From the NCBI GenBank assembly GCA_964563435.1, contig CAZLXI010000011.1, positions 1 through 64,000 on the forward strand: a DNA stretch of 64,000 bases, in the 5' to 3' direction. Position numbers and translations under genes: made by a program. Every line of letters starts with the position of its first letter. Within the stretch, counting starts at the first letter, position 1. Below the pieces are notes generated by a model, which saw only the letters and a list, made by a program, of their open reading frames with translations, was not told the DNA's origin and did no database searches. Shown one piece after another: positions 61,024 through 64,000 of the stretch. Origin of the DNA: Leadbetterella sp964563435. GTDB lineage: Bacteria > Bacteroidota > Bacteroidia > Cytophagales > Spirosomataceae.

Positions 61024-62108
61024 AAGTGATCATATCCGGAGGCGGAACCGGCGGGCATATTTACCCCGCAGTGGCCATAGCCAATGAGCTGAAACGCCAG
61101 CGGCCTGACGCCGACATCCTCTTTGTAGGCGCCCTGGGAAAAATGGAAATGGAAAAAGTACCCCGGGAAGGGTACCCTATCGTAGGGCTGCCGGTAGCGG
61201 GCTTCAACCGTTCCAACCTCGCAGCCAACCTGTCTTTCCCCTTCAAACTGATCGGCAGCCTGCTGAAAGGATACCAGGTGGTGCGGTCTTTCCGACCCGA
61301 CATTGCCGTGGGCGTGGGCGGCTTTGCCAGCGGACCCACCTTACGGATCGCCAGCTTCCTGGGCTTGAAGACACTCATCCAGGAACAAAACTCCTATGCA
61401 GGCGTGACCAATAAGATCCTGGGCCGGAAGGCGGAAAAGGTATGTGTGGCCTATCCGGATATGGAAAAGTTCTTTGACCAGGCGAAGATCGTATTTACAG
61501 GTAACCCCGTGCGTAACGAAATGCTTCTCTCCGGCGTGAGCCGGGAAGATGCCAAAACGCATTTCGGATTAGATCCGTACAAACCCGCCTTGCTGGTCAT
61601 TGGCGGCAGTCTGGGTGCCATGAGCATCAACAAGGCCGTGGCCGCAGGACTGGAGACCCTCCTTCCGGCCGGCCTGCAGGTGATCTGGCAGACCGGCAAA
61701 AGCTTTATACACGAAGCCCGGGAGCTTGCCAAAGACAAAAAGGGAGTTTTTGTCTCCGACTTTATTTATGAAATGGACCAGGCCTATGCCGCTGCAGATA
61801 TGGTGGTTTCCCGCGCAGGAGCCCTGGCCGTATCCGAGCTTTCGCTGGTCGGGAAAGCGGCCATCCTGGTTCCTTTTCCCCACGCCGCCGAAGATCATCA
61901 GACCAAAAATGCAGAAAGCCTGAGCCGGAAAGAGGCGGCTATCCTTATCGCCGACAGTAAGGTGAATGAGGAGCTGATCCCGGCGGTTACCGCACTCATC
62001 GGCGACAAAAACAGGGTATCGGCCATGGAAAGCGCTATAAAGGCCTTTGCCCGGCCCCGGGCAGCAGAAGATATTGTAAAAGAAATCCTTAAACTGGTAG
62101 AGAAATGA
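61020..62108 (+). CDS. murG: UDP-GlcNAc:lipid I transferase MurG
   Basis: 362 residues, normal for MurG, which adds GlcNAc to lipid I to give lipid II. The three glycine-rich motifs are present: 'ISGGGTGGHIYPAVAIANEL' near the N-terminus, 'VGGFASGPTLRIAS' and 'VVSRAGALAVSELSLVGKAAILVPFP' (about 260-286). It overlaps ftsW and the following gene by four bases each, so translation is coupled across three genes. Confidence 0.97.
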   Translation: MKVIISGGGTGGHIYPAVAIANELKRQRPDADILFVGALGKMEMEKVPREGYPIVGLPVAGFNRSNLAANLSFPFKLIGSLLKGYQVVRSFRPDIAVGVGGFASGPTLRIASFLGLKTLIQEQNSYAGVTNKILGRKAEKVCVAYPDMEKFFDQAKIVFTGNPVRNEMLLSGVSREDAKTHFGLDPYKPALLVIGGSLGAMSINKAVAAGLETLLPAGLQVIWQTGKSFIHEARELAKDKKGVFVSDFIYEMDQAYAAADMVVSRAGALAVSELSLVGKAAILVPFPHAAEDHQTKNAESLSRKEAAILIADSKVNEELIPAVTALIGDKNRVSAMESAIKAFARPRAAEDIVKEILKLVEK

Positions 62109-62881
62109 AAATATTCTTATCGGAAAACGCGGCAGATTATACCACTTATACGTTCAATTACGCCCTTTATGCCTTAAAAGAATCGCAGACCGAGATAACG
62201 GAGCTTTATGAAAAAGGGTTTCTTCCCTATACCGGGCACCCGGGTCTTGACCGTGAGGTCTACTATTTCGGACGAAGCCTGCGGGTAAACCTGGATAAAT
62301 TTGACGACACCTCGGAAAACCGGCGCGTAAACCGCCTCGTAGAGCCCCTGGAGATTACCATGAAGCTCATCCCCAAGCAGGAATTCGATACCCGCAACCC
62401 GGAGTTCATGACGTTCTGCGAAGGGTATATCAATGAGAGGATCGGTGAAGATAATATGAGCATGGAAAGGTGGAACTATATCCTGTCGCGGGAGACCGGC
62501 ACCCACCTTTTCGAGTTCAGAACAGTGGAAAAAGTGATGGGTTATGTGCTAGCTGCTGTCAATGAAACCCTCGTGCATTACTGGTTCGCATTCTTTGATA
62601 CGGAATATATGCGAACCCACTCGCTCGGGAAGTGGATGATGTGGAAAGTGATCCGCTGGGCCAAAGATAACGGCCGTCAGCATGCTTACCTCGGAACCGC
62701 CTACAAGCCCGCTGCCCTTTATAAGATCCGCGATCACAAAGGGCTGGAATTCTGGGACGGAACGCGGTGGAATGAAGATGTGAAGATTTTGAAAGAATGG
62801 TGCCAGACCGACCTGGAGCCGAAAGCGGCCGACCGGTTCAAGACCATGGAAAAGCCGAACGAATACCTGGATACGTTATGA
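62105..62881 (+). CDS. GNAT / Ate1-Bpt-like protein in the murC position
   Basis: 258 residues, no signal peptide or membrane helix. The C-terminal half resembles the GNAT-fold aminoacyl-tRNA:protein transferases (Ate1/Bpt): 'LVHYWFAFFDTEYMRTHSLGKW', 'KVIRWAKDNGRQHAYLGTAY' and 'KPAALYKIRDHKGLEFWDG' (about 155-225). The N-terminal Cys cluster typical of Ate1 is absent. It overlaps murG by four bases (ATGA) and is followed by ftsQ after 28 bases, exactly where murC is usually found. The assignment is by pattern memory only, and its substrate is unknown. Confidence 0.6.
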   Translation: MKIFLSENAADYTTYTFNYALYALKESQTEITELYEKGFLPYTGHPGLDREVYYFGRSLRVNLDKFDDTSENRRVNRLVEPLEITMKLIPKQEFDTRNPEFMTFCEGYINERIGEDNMSMERWNYILSRETGTHLFEFRTVEKVMGYVLAAVNETLVHYWFAFFDTEYMRTHSLGKWMMWKVIRWAKDNGRQHAYLGTAYKPAALYKIRDHKGLEFWDGTRWNEDVKILKEWCQTDLEPKAADRFKTMEKPNEYLDTL

Positions 62882-62909
62882 AATAGCTAACCACTAAATT
62901 TCTATACTT

Positions 62910-63674
62910 ATGAAAAACTTTAATTTCAGAACCGTTTTCAATACTGTGGGAGGAGTGGCGTTGGCCGCCCTGGCGCTGTTCCTGGTCTTCTCATCAGCCA
63001 AAAGCGATGCTGTAAGGCGCTGTCAGAAGCTGATCGTCCGGATCGAAGACGACGACCGTCAGCTACTGGTTAAAAAGGCCGACGTGGAAAAATGGGCCAC
63101 CAGCGAAGGGAATGAGCCGCTGATCGGAAAGACCATTGCATCTATTGACCTCAAAAGCCTCGAGAGACGGGTAGAAAACAGCGGGATCATCCGCGACTGC
63201 CAGGCCTGGCATGACCTGAAAGGAAACCTTATCCTGGATGTGAAAGTGTATAAGCCGGTGGCGCGGGTCCTGGGCAACAGTCGTTTCCCTGATCGTTACA
63301 TGGACGAAAAAGGTCACTTCTTCCCGGTTTCCAAAAATTTTACACCTACCGTACTGCTGCTGAGCGGCGAGTTCTTCCGGGATAAGAAAGGCCTGGAGTC
63401 TTCACGGAATAAGGATCTTCTTGACCTGGTAAATGCGGTGACATCCGACGCATTCTGGAATGCCCAGATCACCCGGATGGACGTGGACCGGCACAAAGAG
63501 ATCCGGATGGAGCCCCTGTTGGGCGAGAACATCATTGAATTCGGTAAACCGGAAAAGGTTGAGGCGAAGCTGGAAAAGCTGCTGGTGTTCTATAAAAAGA
63601 TATTGCCGCAGGAGCAATGGAGCGCTTTTAAACACATCAGTGTTAAATATGACGGTCAAATCGTATGTAAGTAG
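62910..63674 (+). CDS. ftsQ: Cell-division protein FtsQ (DivIB)
   Basis: 254 residues. One N-terminal membrane helix (about 11-27) is followed by the POTRA/FtsQ periplasmic domain ('CQKLIVRIEDDDRQLLVKKADVEKW', 'IASIDLKSLERRVENSGIIRDC', 'PDRYMDEKGHFFPVSKNF'). FtsQ links FtsL/FtsB with FtsW and the division PBP. It lies between the GNAT-like gene and ftsA in the usual order. The C-terminus ends 'HISVKYDGQIVCK'. Confidence 0.9.
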   Translation: MKNFNFRTVFNTVGGVALAALALFLVFSSAKSDAVRRCQKLIVRIEDDDRQLLVKKADVEKWATSEGNEPLIGKTIASIDLKSLERRVENSGIIRDCQAWHDLKGNLILDVKVYKPVARVLGNSRFPDRYMDEKGHFFPVSKNFTPTVLLLSGEFFRDKKGLESSRNKDLLDLVNAVTSDAFWNAQITRMDVDRHKEIRMEPLLGENIIEFGKPEKVEAKLEKLLVFYKKILPQEQWSAFKHISVKYDGQIVCK

Positions 63675-63725
63675 GTAATTTTAAGTAAGTTTACAGTAAT
63701 TAATCAATCTAAACAACAAATCACT

Positions 63726-64000
63726 ATGGAGGAGGGCAAGTGTTTCATAGGACTGGAAGTAGGGAGTTCAAAGATTGCCGCTGTGGTGGGGCTCCAGCAG
63801 CAAAAGAAAATAAAGGTCATAGGCTTCAGTGAGCAACAGGTGACCCCGGGTGATGAAGTGCTGAAATTCGGAAATGTGGAAAATGCGGAGATCACCAGCA
63901 ACTTCATCCACAAGGTACTGGATGACCTGGCCGGCGACTTTGAAAGATCAGACTACGAATTTCAGTTGAATACGGTGAACATCAACATTGCTAACCTGTC
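63726..64000 (+). CDS. ftsA: Cell-division protein FtsA (3' end beyond window)
   Basis: The first 91 codons are visible, starting 'MEEGKCFIGLEVGSSKIAAVV'. The motif 'GLEVGSSKIAAVVGL' is the actin-fold phosphate-1 loop, which fits FtsA. The frame is open to the right edge. Position after ftsQ, 51 bases downstream, matches the conserved ftsQ-ftsA order (ftsZ would follow). Confidence 0.9.
   Translation, partial: MEEGKCFIGLEVGSSKIAAVVGLQQQKKIKVIGFSEQQVTPGDEVLKFGNVENAEITSNFIHKVLDDLAGDFERSDYEFQLNTVNINIANL

Overview
This window is a stretch of a Bacteroidota chromosome, most like the Cytophagales/Chitinophagales side of the phylum; I would not go below that. The evidence is a SusC/SusD pair, a protein with a gliding-motility-type (type IX secretion) C-terminal domain, a DUF3078-type outer-membrane protein, LytS/LytTR signalling, many exported proteins cut after 'AQ', and repeated TAnnTTTG promoter boxes (with an upstream TTG in the best cases). 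There is no phage, insertion sequence, CRISPR array, rRNA or obvious genomic island. One tRNA (Pro, GGG) is present. The ordinary genes are chromosomal housekeeping genes plus envelope and secreted proteins.

Layout. 1-3.1 kb (-): a large RCC1/DUF11 surface protein that runs off the left edge, translationally coupled to a small exported protein. 3.5-8.3 kb: ygiQ, an orphan trpA, an M28 lipoprotein peptidase and a cell-wall amidase. 8.4-12.1 kb (-): a YceI / beta-barrel / YceI cassette and a coiled-coil membrane protein. 12.2-14.6 kb: tRNA-Pro and a secreted beta-helix protein. 14.7-21.5 kb: bestrophin-like channel, Na+/H+ antiporter, BatA/VWA protein, a small lipoprotein, an SDR and folA. 21.7-26.7 kb: SusC, SusD and a lipoprotein. 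26.7-32 kb (-): ppc, a mannose-1-phosphate guanylyltransferase and a DEAD-box helicase. 32-36 kb: a long PurF-like amidotransferase, hemH and a lipoprotein. 37-38.7 kb: LytS-type kinase and LytTR regulator, flanked by two small exported beta-sandwich proteins. 38.7-49 kb: ffh, an MFS transporter, a phosphoesterase-glycosyltransferase pair, pyk, leuA, a methyltransferase, plsY and recO. 49.4-54.8 kb: an orphan COX3-like protein, a CHU_C-type protein, rimO and an outer-membrane protein. 55-59.6 kb: two sigma-factor units, the second leading into a small protein, MscS, DUF3078 and MscL genes, which looks like an osmotic or envelope stress cluster. 59.8 kb to the right edge: ftsW-murG-(GNAT/Ate1-like gene)-ftsQ-ftsA, a division and cell-wall cluster in which murC is absent from its usual place.

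The feature that most stands out beyond the genes is a set of intergenic palindromes. About ten gene junctions carry an imperfect hairpin, and most of these hairpins are built from short units in seven-base phase (AAAAGTT, GTAGTGA, GTTCCGG, and a 21-base TGAATGC type). Their arms begin at, or even contain, the stop codons of the adjoining genes. In one case a hairpin arm encodes the last residues of a YceI protein. Two of the longest hairpins (20.0 and 30.6 kb) share an outer arm, and a degenerate half copy lies at 5.5 kb. They occur at convergent, tandem and divergent junctions, so simple shared terminators do not explain all of them.
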